Shown in pieces: positions 17,104 to 26,900 of a stretch of 28,349 nt of DNA; the stretch's first letter is position 1, and every line of letters begins with the position of its first letter. The position numbers and the translations under genes are program-made. Origin of the DNA: Corynebacterium kroppenstedtii (lineage in GTDB: Bacteria > Actinomycetota > Actinomycetes > Mycobacteriales > Mycobacteriaceae); contig NZ_QFRA01000044.1 of NCBI RefSeq assembly GCF_003243515.1, forward strand, positions 1 through 28,349. The letters are read 5' to 3'. Below the pieces are notes generated by a model that saw only the letters and a list, made by a program, of their open reading frames with translations, was not told the origin of the DNA and did not search any database.

Positions 17104-17880
17104 TTATGCATATCTCTTCACCACTCGATACCAACCTCCGGCGCATAAAGCTACCACCCAGACTGCAAAAAGGACGCCCGCCATGTGCCAACCTTCTATC
17201 GGCAACGGAAACTGTGTCTCCTCACCAATGAACACAGACCCATTGCTAAAGGGCAAGAACGCGAACGCCTTGCCACCATTGGGCAAAACCACACTAAAAG
17301 GCTCCAAAACAAATTGCCACAGTAACAAGATTCCCACCGACGCGGACGCAGTACGAAATAGCGCACCCGCTCCCACACCCATGCCGCATACTAGGAAGCT
17401 ATATGCCGGTAGGCTCCACATAAGATGCACCACGTCTGAACTACCGAAGCTCCAGCTTTCCGTCACTGAGGGAAATGCCACTTTGTCAACAGCTATAGAT
17501 ATCGCTACTGTCACCCCACTGAGCACGGCAGCTATGGCACCAGTGACCAGCCATTTCGCACCCAATAATAGTCCTGGGCGCTGACAAGCTCGATAGCTCA
17601 GAGGCATCGTACCAACACGATATTCCCCCGTCACCGAACCAACAGCCCATAAGGAAAACAAGGTACACGTCATCATCCGAATCCAATGGGCCACCTGGAT
17701 AGGTTCCCATTGACGAATACCGCCACCCAGGACTTCTCGCGAAATAACGGCCTCTGCGCACATCACCAATGACGCCGTAATCCCTACCAGAACAGCCAGC
17801 GAAAGGTTAGCCCACGTGGAACGCAACGAAGCCAGCTTCGACCACTCCGCTTCACACTGTCTCTTGACCATCAGGAACAT
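17104..17880 (-). CDS. ABC-2 type transporter permease
   Basis: A membrane protein of 258 residues with about six hydrophobic segments (for example LSLAVLVGITASLVMCAEAV and FAVWVVALCAGGWY). It is the permease partner of the ATPase encoded just upstream: its start ATGTTCCTGATGG overlaps the ATPase stop, and either the ATG at 17880 or the one at 17871 would be coupled. It is the last gene of the long minus-strand operon. Substrate is unknown; export of the product made by the NRPS genes, or self-protection, is inferred from position. Confidence 0.72.
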   Translation of the reverse strand: MFLMVKRQCEAEWSKLASLRSTWANLSLAVLVGITASLVMCAEAVISREVLGGGIRQWEPIQVAHWIRMMTCTLFSLWAVGSVTGEYRVGTMPLSYRACQRPGLLLGAKWLVTGAIAAVLSGVTVAISIAVDKVAFPSVTESWSFGSSDVVHLMWSLPAYSFLVCGMGVGAGALFRTASASVGILLLWQFVLEPFSVVLPNGGKAFAFLPFSNGSVFIGEETQFPLPIEGWHMAGVLFAVWVVALCAGGWYRVVKRYA

Positions 17881-18602
17881 GAGCTTGCCACCTTACCGTA
17901 CCTCACAGCGCTTCGAGTGAGCGCTACATAAGCCTTCTCCAAGTCTCCGTATTCGCTGTTCAACTCCTCTACCCCACCATCGGCTAATACTTTCCCTCCG
18001 CCGATAATAAGTACCCGATCCGCGACCTTTTCTACCTCACTCAACAGGTGACTGGACACCACTACGCATCGCCCCATTGAGGCTAGATGGGAAAAGAGCT
18101 CGCGCATCCACATAATGCCGTCGACGTCGAGCCCGTTGATCGGCTCATCAAGGAGAAGATTCTGAGCATCGGGCATCAAAGCAGCTGCCACTGCGAGACG
18201 CTGACGCATACCCAGAGAAAACGACTCTGCCCGTTTCCCTGCTACATCCTGCAACCCTACGAGAGATAAAAGCGCATCGGCACGCGATAAGGGCATCCCA
18301 CAACAGCGAGCCACCCAGCGGAGGTGCGCGCGAGCAGTACGGGCGGGGTGTACCGCGTCTCGATCAAGAACAGACGATACTGCCCGAAGTGGATTACGCG
18401 ATGCTCGAAGTGAGGCGCCATCAACCAAAATCCTGCCCGAATCTACGGGAATTAAACCCGCCATCGCAGATAATAATGTCGACTTACCGGCACCATTGGG
18501 ACCTAACAAGCAGGTCACTTCGCCGTCGCGAAGGCGCACACTCATCCCTCGGACAACAGATTTAGAACCGTAACTTTTTGATATTCGATGAACGTCGATC
18601 AT
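17871..18602 (-). CDS. ABC transporter ATP-binding protein
   Basis: A 243-residue ATPase of the ABC-2/BcrA-like group. Walker A is GPNGAGKST (residues 34-42), signature SLGMRQR (129-135), Walker B NLLLDEP (148-154) and switch His186 (SSHLLSE). It starts 3 bases after the stop of the MTB12-like gene and overlaps the start of the permease, forming a two-component transporter. It is separate from the fused transporter upstream in the same operon. Confidence 0.85.
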   Translation of the reverse strand: MIDVHRISKSYGSKSVVRGMSVRLRDGEVTCLLGPNGAGKSTLLSAMAGLIPVDSGRILVDGASLRASRNPLRAVSSVLDRDAVHPARTARAHLRWVARCCGMPLSRADALLSLVGLQDVAGKRAESFSLGMRQRLAVAAALMPDAQNLLLDEPINGLDVDGIMWMRELFSHLASMGRCVVVSSHLLSEVEKVADRVLIIGGGKVLADGGVEELNSEYGDLEKAYVALTRSAVRYGKVASSCS

Positions 18603-18605
18603 GGG

Positions 18606-19595
18606 CTACCCCTTACACCGTGCGGCTCCGCCACTGGCAGCCAGATAGGTGCAGATCGTCTCACGGGAAAACTTCCAGTTGCCGTCAACTTTCCTGAATA
18701 CCAATTCCTTGTCCGTCTCCGGCCAACCATTAGCAGAATTCACAAAATGAACTGTCGCTAGATCACCATCAATAGTCACCGGACCATGGAAAGACCACCG
18801 CCAATTATTAGTCCGGTTCATCTGAACAGACTTTTGTAGCAGCCGACCAGCCGGAACTGTGGCCACACCGGCATCCATGTTCGCTTTTATTCCCGCATCA
18901 GTGGTATTTGGATCTATGAGGTACTTGAACTGGGCTGCAAAATCTTCCACCGTGGGTTCCGCCATGCGTAAGACCAAAACACCATCAACCCATTCCGGGC
19001 CGGAAGCGTCCGCGGAATCATCTGATCCGCCCTGGTCATCACTGTCAGCGGGCTGGGCAGAATCTCCTCCCTCTTGAGCTTGGCCGCCACCCAATGACGA
19101 TCCTCCTGAACCAGAGGATGAACCAGAGTTCCCACTGCTCTTTTCTCCACCGGCAGCAACATTTCCGCCACTGCCACCAGCAACCGCACCTTTACCAGAG
19201 GTCGTCCGCGCCGAGTTTTGGCCGGACGGGGCAGTACTAGCCGGGACCCGCTTCCCTGCTTTCACCGAGGTCCCATTGCCATCGCCTTCATCCGAGACAG
19301 CCACGACATCAGCATTATCCGATCGGTGCGTCACATAATGCACCGACGCACCCGCCATGACCAGAGCAGAAATGCCCACCATCACGGCACCAGCACCTAT
19401 CGCTCTACCGAGGCCCCGAGAGAATAGGGGTCTTTCTTCAGCTGGGGGCTCTGGAATTTGCTCGGGAGTGTTCTCAGGAGAATCCTGCTGGCCTTTCGGG
19501 ACCGGTCGGCGAAATTCTTCGGTCCGCGAGTCCTCATGTAGCGCTGAAAAATCAACGTTCTGCGAACCATTGTTATCGTAGTTTCCACTCATCAT
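18606..19595 (-). CDS. Membrane-anchored protein with MTB12-like extracytoplasmic domain
   Basis: A protein of 329 residues. It has a polar, Pro/Glu-rich cytoplasmic N-terminus (about 1-65), one membrane segment (about 66-90, GAVMVGISALVMAGA), a long Gly/Ser-rich linker (about 130-200) and a C-terminal domain. That domain (VEDFAAQFKYLIDPNTTDAG, then KVDGNWKFSRETICTYLA) resembles the low-molecular-weight antigen MTB12 of mycobacteria, whose function is unknown. The first ATG (19595) or the second (19592) follows AAAGGAAAA. It overlaps the end of the methyltransferase gene by 23 bases and lies between two ABC transporters, so a role outside the membrane in export or capture of the product is possible but inferred. 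Confidence 0.7.
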   Translation of the reverse strand: MMSGNYDNNGSQNVDFSALHEDSRTEEFRRPVPKGQQDSPENTPEQIPEPPAEERPLFSRGLGRAIGAGAVMVGISALVMAGASVHYVTHRSDNADVVAVSDEGDGNGTSVKAGKRVPASTAPSGQNSARTTSGKGAVAGGSGGNVAAGGEKSSGNSGSSSGSGGSSLGGGQAQEGGDSAQPADSDDQGGSDDSADASGPEWVDGVLVLRMAEPTVEDFAAQFKYLIDPNTTDAGIKANMDAGVATVPAGRLLQKSVQMNRTNNWRWSFHGPVTIDGDLATVHFVNSANGWPETDKELVFRKVDGNWKFSRETICTYLAASGGAARCKG

Positions 19596-20298
19596 TTTTC
19601 CTTTCGACTTGGGTAGCCTGACTAGTGGCCACCACTAACTTGATGAAGCCAATTGCTTCCATCCGAACCACGTCATAACCGGTGAGAGAAAGCACTTTTT
19701 CGGCCTCACCAGGACGAAATATCTTTTGGCCCATTTTTCGCATCACCGCGACGTCTACTCGCTGGTTATGCTGCGAAGGTTCCTCCAGGGTTTGGATACA
19801 CAGTCGTCCACCGAGAGCGAGCAACCCTCGAATCCGACGAAGCATGTCCTCAGGCTCTTGGAGTTGATGCAGACAACCGCATAGCCACACCTCACTGGCG
19901 AGTTCATGGTCCTGGCACCCTAAATCCGCTAAAGCAAGCTTGGGTGTTTCCATATCCTCGACAACGAAGCTCAACCTCTCCGAGGAAATACCGACCTGCT
20001 TCTGCAGTTTTTTCGCACGGTCAATAGCGTGTTCAGACTGGTCGACACCAATAACGACGGGGCCTGCCGGGCCATGGTGTTCGACAAGTCGCCGCGAGAA
20101 CCAGCCCGTCCCACATCCAAGGTCAAGAATGGGGCCTGCCTCAGCAGGCAGCTTCGTAGAACTACTCAGCACACCCCAAACGTCCTCTTGGCTCAGTTTC
20201 CGGCCACCGTATTTACGGAGAAAGCGAGGGTAGATCAGATTCTCATAGACGGCTAAGTACACCTTCGCCCCACCAATACATTGAGCAAAAGAACTCAT
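19573..20298 (-). CDS. SAM-dependent methyltransferase (class I)
   Basis: A 241-residue methyltransferase. SAM-binding motif I is ILDLGCGTGWFS (about residues 57-68), the acidic post-I motif is VVIGVDQSEHAI, and further class I features follow (VVEDMETPKL, then LLALGGRLCIQTLEEPS). The start is the ATG at 20298, which overlaps the stop of the permease (ATGA) and has GGAG nearby; a longer open frame to 20376 lies inside that permease. Within an NRPS operon whose synthetase has no visible methylation domain, it most likely methylates the product (for example at a thiazolidine N or ring C, as in pyochelin or yersiniabactin). Confidence 0.78.
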   Translation of the reverse strand: MSSFAQCIGGAKVYLAVYENLIYPRFLRKYGGRKLSQEDVWGVLSSSTKLPAEAGPILDLGCGTGWFSRRLVEHHGPAGPVVIGVDQSEHAIDRAKKLQKQVGISSERLSFVVEDMETPKLALADLGCQDHELASEVWLCGCLHQLQEPEDMLRRIRGLLALGGRLCIQTLEEPSQHNQRVDVAVMRKMGQKIFRPGEAEKVLSLTGYDVVRMEAIGFIKLVVATSQATQVERKNDEWKLR

Positions 20299-21079
20299 GC
20301 TCCAACCACCCCTCGCTGCCGCCGTCGTGATAGTGCCACCAGCCCGGCTAAGCAAACGACGAAGATTCCTCCGCACCAGAAAATGATGGGAAGTATGGCA
20401 CTGCCCGACAGAGCCTGTGATGCGGCCGTGATGGGTGCGTTACGGGCGATAGCGGCTAACCCGGGTCGATACATTGATGCAGGTAGAAGCGCTGTATTGA
20501 TGAACATCATCACCATAATCAATGGCATAAAGACCACCGATCCTTGCGAAGAAGTAATTGAAAAACCCACGTAGGTCCCAAACGCTCCCGCAGCCAAGAA
20601 CACCAGTACGAAAACAAAGACTGCTTTTAGTGGTGCGTCGGTTAAGACCGACGATGACGTACACAAGTCAGCAACGGCGGTCACGACAATGCACATAACG
20701 AAAATCCGGAGGAATTCGCCGATGGCACGAGCTAGCAATACAACCACGTATCGAGACGGCATTGTTTGCAAGCGATCATGAAAACCATGGAGCCGCTCTT
20801 CATAAACCTGACCTGTTCCAGTGACAGCCAGAATGAACGTCCACGAAAAAACCACGAGAATTACTCCGGCATTGGCGTCGAAGTGGCCAGTTAATGACTC
20901 TGCTAAGGCGCCGAACAGCTTCACCATGATGAATAAGTAGGCCAGTGGGGCAATAATCACCATGATCAAGCTCGAGGGTTCGCGGGACCAGATCCGCAAG
21001 AGACGAGTGACATGGACTCCCAGAGAACGGACAAATAACGAAGGACCGGAGTTAGCGCAGGATTAGTGCTGGCGATCAT
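20295..21079 (-). pseudogene. ABC-2 type transporter permease, frameshifted near its N-terminus
   Basis: A DrrB-like permease with about six hydrophobic segments (IIAPLAYLFIMVKLFGAL, then FVFVLVFLAAGAFGTYVGF) and the ABC-2 signature region QVYEERLHGFHDRLQTMP. The ATG at 21079 overlaps the stop of the fused transporter (ATGA) with AAGGAGAAAGG upstream, and starts MIASTNPALTPVLRY. The rest of the protein, from FVRSLGVHVTRLLRIW, is in the next frame. One extra T in the short run at 21033-21035 gives 261 residues. Without it, translation could only restart inside, for example near 20999. It probably pairs with the fused ATPase-permease as the second membrane half. Confidence 0.75.
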
Positions 21080-22836
21080 GCCTTTCTCCTTCCGGCAAGT
21101 CGTAGCGCGATAACGACGCTGCCCAGGGCCGCTGCGACGATAATCCACAAGGCCGCTTCCCACACCCCAGTCGTTGATCCATCCGAGAGGTTGGGATCGC
21201 GAAACATTTCAATGATTGGAGAAAACGGCATATGCGCGACCACGTTCTTCAGGTGGGAAGTTAAAGCCCACTGGGGAATGAATGCGGTCGAGAACATCAA
21301 CAACAGCATTTCTAAAGACTGAATACTCCCCGCCGCTTCAATTGGGTTTTTACTAGCAAGGACGAGCTCATTCGCAAAGAGAGTCAAAGCGATAGTCGTG
21401 ACAAGAAGCCAAAGGCTTAGCCATCCCAAGGGCAGGGCCCACGGATCCGCACCCAAAAGAGCGGCAACAAGCAAAAGCGTGATGGTCGATCCAGCCATGC
21501 GCACGACGTCCGTTACCGCTCGCCCGACGATGAACCCCAGCGTCGATCCAGGCAGGATACGAATGCGATCAATAAAACCCTCTGAAGCGTCATGTGCCAC
21601 CACCATCGATGAGGCTGCAGCGGTAAACATCGCGGCTTGGAACAAACAGCCAGCTAAAGCGAAGGTGACGTAATCGAAATCCATCGAACTATGCTCTGCC
21701 GCATAGCCAAATACAGCCCACAAGCAGACCAAGAACAACGGCGGGACAACAAACATTGAGATAAGCGACGCCGTGTTGCGTCGGAGGAGGATTAGATCCC
21801 GGCCAACAAATGAAGCGACGGTCTGCGATAACCGACTCATTGTTCTCCCCCCAGGGCGACTTGTACCCAACCGGAAGAAGACATCATCGAGCGTCGGCGG
21901 AGCGACAGAGATCGACGTGGCAGTTAAATCTGCATCTGCCAAAGCCTTACTGATACGGACGAGTACCTGGGATGTGTCCTCAACGAGCAGCTGCACCATC
22001 CGCCCCGACACATTTGCTTTATCAGACAACGTCGAGGCGAAGCGTGACGCTTCATCTTCGCTACTAAACTCGACGACTGCAGTTTCGCCGCCTATGCTCC
22101 GTCGCATCTCGGTGGGAGAACCACTAGCGACGATCTGGTGCTGGTGGAGCAAATATATGGTGTCGGCAAGTTCTTCGGCTTCTTCCAAATACTGCGTTGT
22201 CAAAACAACTGTCATTCCGTTGTCCCGCAACGTATGAATCAATTGCCATAATTGCTTGCGACTAACCGGATCCAGCCCCGTGGTGGGCTCATCGAGGAAG
22301 AGAAGCTGCGGAACCACGACCAGGGATATGGCAATGTCCAGGCGTCGGCGCATGCCGCCCGAGTAAGTGGACACCGTTCGCCCACCCGCATCAGTCAGAT
22401 CAAATTGGTCCAGGAGCTCGGTAGCTCGCTGAGTAGCAGACTTCTTATTCAAACCTCGTAGTCGTCCGAAGAAAACGAGGTTCTCTTTTCCGGTCAGATG
22501 CTCATCAACCGCAGCATACTGACCAGTTGTCGCAATACACTGCCGAACGGCGTCAATATCTTTCTCGACATCATTACCGAAAACCGTGACTGTGCCGGAA
22601 TCCTTGGTAATGAGCGTCGATAAGATTCGAACCAACGTAGTTTTGCCGGCACCATTGTGCCCGAGGAAAGCCACGATTGATCCGGAGGGCACTGTAAAGC
22701 TCACGCCATCAAGGACACGAACCTCGTCGTCCACTTTTTTGCCCTTAGCGAAAGATTTATGAAGGTCCACCACGTCGATCGCCGTCTTGAAACCTATTTT
22801 TTCACTAGCCATGTTGTCATCTTTCTCGATCGACAT
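21076..22836 (-). CDS. DrrA-DrrB-like ABC exporter, ATPase fused to permease
   Basis: A single 586-residue chain. Residues about 17-325 are a DrrA-type ATPase: Walker A GHNGAGKTT (59-67), signature YSGGMRRRLD (158-167), Walker B LLFLDEPTTGLDP (178-190), and TTQYLEEAEELAD, where Gln replaces the usual switch His, as in DrrA. Residues about 334-586 are an ABC-2 permease with about six membrane segments and the EGFIDRIRILPGS motif. DrrA and DrrB are normally separate, so this is a fusion. It overlaps the reductase gene by 20 bases if the ATG at 22836 is used; an ATG at 22812 is also possible. Drug or metallophore export is the usual role of the family. Confidence 0.85.
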   Translation of the reverse strand: MSIEKDDNMASEKIGFKTAIDVVDLHKSFAKGKKVDDEVRVLDGVSFTVPSGSIVAFLGHNGAGKTTLVRILSTLITKDSGTVTVFGNDVEKDIDAVRQCIATTGQYAAVDEHLTGKENLVFFGRLRGLNKKSATQRATELLDQFDLTDAGGRTVSTYSGGMRRRLDIAISLVVVPQLLFLDEPTTGLDPVSRKQLWQLIHTLRDNGMTVVLTTQYLEEAEELADTIYLLHQHQIVASGSPTEMRRSIGGETAVVEFSSEDEASRFASTLSDKANVSGRMVQLLVEDTSQVLVRISKALADADLTATSISVAPPTLDDVFFRLGTSRPGGRTMSRLSQTVASFVGRDLILLRRNTASLISMFVVPPLFLVCLWAVFGYAAEHSSMDFDYVTFALAGCLFQAAMFTAAASSMVVAHDASEGFIDRIRILPGSTLGFIVGRAVTDVVRMAGSTITLLLVAALLGADPWALPLGWLSLWLLVTTIALTLFANELVLASKNPIEAAGSIQSLEMLLLMFSTAFIPQWALTSHLKNVVAHMPFSPIIEMFRDPNLSDGSTTGVWEAALWIIVAAALGSVVIALRLAGRRKA

Positions 22837-23914
22837 TGAAGCTCCTCACCGCTTCACCGGCGAGGACTCGCGCTAAGACGCGATCGGTAAATTCGGGATC
22901 AGTCACCGGATCGATCACCCCGGGGGGAAAATCTCGAGACATCGCTTCTGCAACTGCAGTTGCAGCAAATGCTGCGGTTAAGGCATACGACCCTTGGCCT
23001 ACTAATCGCGCCACCAACTTCTGGTCCTCCCCATAAAAAGTGGTGGTCAATTCGGCCGAGCTATCCTCTTGGGCATCAGCTTCGGCTTTACGGGCTTTCT
23101 TAGAAGCCATCCGGGCGAAGAAGGAAGCCAGCCGCTCTTCCCAACGCTGGGAGGTGAATATTCGACGCTTACTTAACGTGCGGATATCGCTGGCTGTCAG
23201 TGCAGCAAACCGAACGCGATATTCATAGCTCCGGATCGTCTTAAGTACTAAAGGAATGTAATGAACGTCCGGCGTTTCATAAGCAATGTAACCATCGTCG
23301 GAGGGACGAGGACGCGACATCTCAACCAAGTTTCCTTCTCGCACTGCAGTATGCGGCGAACGCAACGTTCGGAACATCGACCTCACAGCCGCAGCACCAC
23401 TTTCTTGCCCACGCCCGATGGATAGGTCCGTGGTCACGTCTGTATCGTCGATGGAAACGGGCCACTGCTTGGCAAGGCGAAGCACAACAGCTGTACTTAT
23501 CCCTGGGCTCAGTCCCCAACCGGTCAGTACACGGACTTCCTTACCTTCAGCCTGACTTTGTTCCCGCCCCAGCTGAATTGCCAGTTCGCGATAGTCATTA
23601 ACGTCAACGATGTTCATGCCAGCCGAAAGACATGCCTGATGGAAATTATCTTCAACAGTCTCAAAGGGGCCTACGCATATAACGGCCCAGGTGAAACGGC
23701 TTAGCAATCGAACGGCTTCCGAAAAACCTGAATCACTGTCGTTCAATTCGAGCGCATGGTGCTCGGCTTCAGGCCCACCTTTACGCGAGGTGTAATGCGA
23801 TTCAATGCCGTATCGCTTAAGAATTCTCCTCACCATACGGCCAGTGACTCCGGTGCCACCGATAACAATAACCGGTAGACGCTCCTGGGATTTTGGTTTG
23901 TTAGGGGATGGCAT
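22817..23914 (-). CDS. Saccharopine-dehydrogenase-like NAD(P) reductase
   Basis: A 365-residue protein with an N-terminal Rossmann fold (VIVIGGTGVTGRMVRR, nucleotide loop at residues 19-25). It then has the saccharopine-dehydrogenase NADP-binding pattern (FTWAVICVGPFE, HQACLSAGMNIVDVNDY) and GWGLSPGIS before the C-terminal half. The ATG directly follows the NRPS stop (TAAATG), so it is co-translated. In pyochelin and yersiniabactin assembly a thiazolinyl imide reductase (PchG/Irp3) reduces a ring while it is bound to the carrier protein; this protein is a candidate for that step but belongs to another family. The role is inferred from position. Confidence 0.75.
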   Translation of the reverse strand: MPSPNKPKSQERLPVIVIGGTGVTGRMVRRILKRYGIESHYTSRKGGPEAEHHALELNDSDSGFSEAVRLLSRFTWAVICVGPFETVEDNFHQACLSAGMNIVDVNDYRELAIQLGREQSQAEGKEVRVLTGWGLSPGISTAVVLRLAKQWPVSIDDTDVTTDLSIGRGQESGAAAVRSMFRTLRSPHTAVREGNLVEMSRPRPSDDGYIAYETPDVHYIPLVLKTIRSYEYRVRFAALTASDIRTLSKRRIFTSQRWEERLASFFARMASKKARKAEADAQEDSSAELTTTFYGEDQKLVARLVGQGSYALTAAFAATAVAEAMSRDFPPGVIDPVTDPEFTDRVLARVLAGEAVRSFNVDRER

Positions 23915-26900
23915 TTACATTCCCCTCCCTTCAATATAAGAAGCAATTATTTGGGCCGTTGCCGACCCTTGCTGCTCCATCACAAATGAATAGTGGTTTC
24001 CAATAACTTCGGCACTGCGCACGCTTTTGACGCCGTACTTGGACCAATTCCTGCTGTTTTCTGCCTCTCCATCATCGGGGAGGACGAGCAAGGCCTCGTC
24101 ATATCGGTAACTACGAGGCTGATAAGCGTTACGCGCAGCTACCAAAGTGCGTAGGGTGTTCAGGTCTGTTAGGGTGACCCGATCTCCACTCATACCGAGA
24201 TCTTCAAGAAGTGTCGGAGAGAGTGAGCGGGCTAATTCCCGTATGGCTCCCGAATTGTGGGCACTCTCAATGGCGCACTGAGCTTCGATCCATAGTCCTT
24301 CAACACCATCAGAGATAGATTTTTCTGCCGAGATTCCGAATCCCGGTATGCTTTCGAGAAGCTTTCGCTCAGAATGCTCGGTGAAATCACCGACATCAAC
24401 TATGGGGCCTGGGGCAAGGCTGTCGAGTAAAACAAGCGCCTGGCACCGATCACCCAGCTGATGGGCAAGTTCAACGGCCAAGGTTCCACCAACGCTCCAG
24501 CCCGCCACGGCAATACTCGAATCTGGACTGATTCTACCCCGAATAGCTGCCACGTAATCCGCCGCTAATTCTTCAATGGACAGGTATTGGGGATAGACCA
24601 TGAAATGTTCGGCAAAACTTAGTCCCCATATTTCGTAATTTCCGGGCATCGACCGGGCTAGCTGCTGGTAAATATCCACGGTTCCAAAGCCACCGTGAAC
24701 AAACAGAAGTACTTTGGTCGGGTCGCCCTTCCGTAAGAGACTGAGGCACCGTCGGTGGGGCTGCAGAAGATCGGTTTCATGAACTAGAGCAGCTAAACCA
24801 CGCTGCGTCGGGGTCTCTAGGGCATCGGCAAGTGCAATATCGTGTCCAGCGATTTCTTCAATACGCTGCACGAGGGAGACAAAACTCAAGGAATCTATCC
24901 CGTGCTCAAACAGGTTGTCATCGATACTGTCGCAACTTATACCGAAGCTTTGTAGTGCCTCACTGACCCGTCGAAGAGCAGTGGCAGAAGGTTGCCCGGC
25001 AACTGGGTCCTTATTCGAAGCACCCGACGTGTTTGATGCCGAACCAGAAAGAAGGCACCGCAGTCGGCTTGCTTGCTTTTTTTCAAGTCTCGCTACGTCG
25101 GGCTGACCCGTGATACAGCTATCAATAGTGCGGCAGTAGACATCAAAAACGTCCTCTACGAGCTGTCTATCGAGAGCTCCGGAACGGTAGTCCCATGCCA
25201 AGGAGATCTCGTTGCCTACTGCAATGACTTGGTTATCGATAAGTACTTGCGGTGTTTGGGATACGACCCATTCCACAGTTCCCAACACGTTACGATCCGA
25301 CTCGATCCGTCGATCTGCACTAAATCCACCGCTAGAAGTACTCTTTACAATGCTCTCTGAGCTGTGGGGTAAAGCTGAACTGACATCTGAGTCAAACAGC
25401 AGCGATGTAAACACGAACGGAGCGACCGCACTCCCGAAGGACTTCTTCTGACGGGCTATTTCTGCGAGCACCTGCGTACCCGGGTAATGCGCTGTGAGAT
25501 GGGTCAGGAGAGCGTTTTGCGCTTCCCGTGCGGTATCAGCCAAGTCAGCGATATCAGCATTCTCGAACGGAAGTAACACAACACCGGTGAAATCCCCGAT
25601 GACATTGTGGTGAGCCCCGATCTCAGGATCACGATTGTATGTGGTAATGTTCAGCCCGACTCTGTTCCCTCGGCTAAAACTCGTCAATGCTGCAGCGTAA
25701 GCGGCTAGGAAGAGCGCTGACAGAGAGCATCCCAGCTGTGCTGCAGTAACCTGCAATCGATGTACTTCAGAAGCATTAAAACGGCGACTTAACCGCTCCA
25801 TCGCCGGGTCCTCGTCAACCGGCTCGGAGAGCACAAGCGTAGACCCCGCAGGGAACGTCGATATCACCTTGTTATATTCTTCAGACCCTAATAACTGCTG
25901 TGGAGTAGTCGCCAGATTTCTCTTTTGTAACTCTATTGCATATTCCTGGAAAGTTCCGTTTTGTTCAACAAGAGGTTCTCCTCGGTATGCACGACCGAGA
26001 TCTTCGATAAAGATTTGTTGACTTGCACCGTCGCCGATCATTAAATCAATGGAGAAAAAGAGACGTACGTGCTCGTCCGGTAACAGCAGCGCTTCGAGTC
26101 GGAAAAGGGGCCATTGTTCAGGATCGAACACTTCGTGGCTTAACCGCGCGCGATGTCGGCTAATTTGTTCCTCAATTTCATCTTCTGTCGCGTGCCGAAG
26201 ATCCATCACCGGGATGTTGTAGTAGTCAACATCTGCGAGAACACGTTGCTGGTCATCTCCCACAATTACCGCGCGGAGCATAGGATGAGCGCGAATTACC
26301 TTGTTAAGGGCAGCTTCGAGACGTACAAGGTCAACGTCGGTAACGCTTTCTAGATAGTAGTGCTCGCCCATTCCGCTGTATTGGAACCCAGCACGGCGTC
26401 CGATGAGGTAGGCCTGCTGCATTTCCGTGAGCGGAAACGGATCATTCGGACCTATTTCATTCAAATCCTCACGGTGTTCGTCAATCCGCTGATTCGGTAA
26501 TTTGATCCCTTTGACCACTACTTTTGCAAGAGTAGGCAGAGTAGGATCGACGATGATGTCTCGGAAACGAGGACGAATTCCGGTTCTTTCCTCTACTTTC
26601 CTCAGCATTCGTTGGAAGCCTAGGGAATCGCCGCCAGCTTCAAAAAAGCCCAAAGATTCAGATTCTGTTACTCCTCCGAGTGAGTCAGTCCAAATTTCAC
26701 GAAGAATCTCAGGAATCGGTTCATCATGGTTGGATGTCGCGCCGAGCACGACATCTCTGTTACTGACTTGGCCTTCTTTAACCTGCTGTTCAAGCCGTCG
26801 GTAATCTACTTTGCCGTTGCTAGTTACGGGAAGTTCTGTACGTACTTCAATAACCGTAGGCACCATGTATGTTGGCAAACTCTGACGGAGACGATTACGT

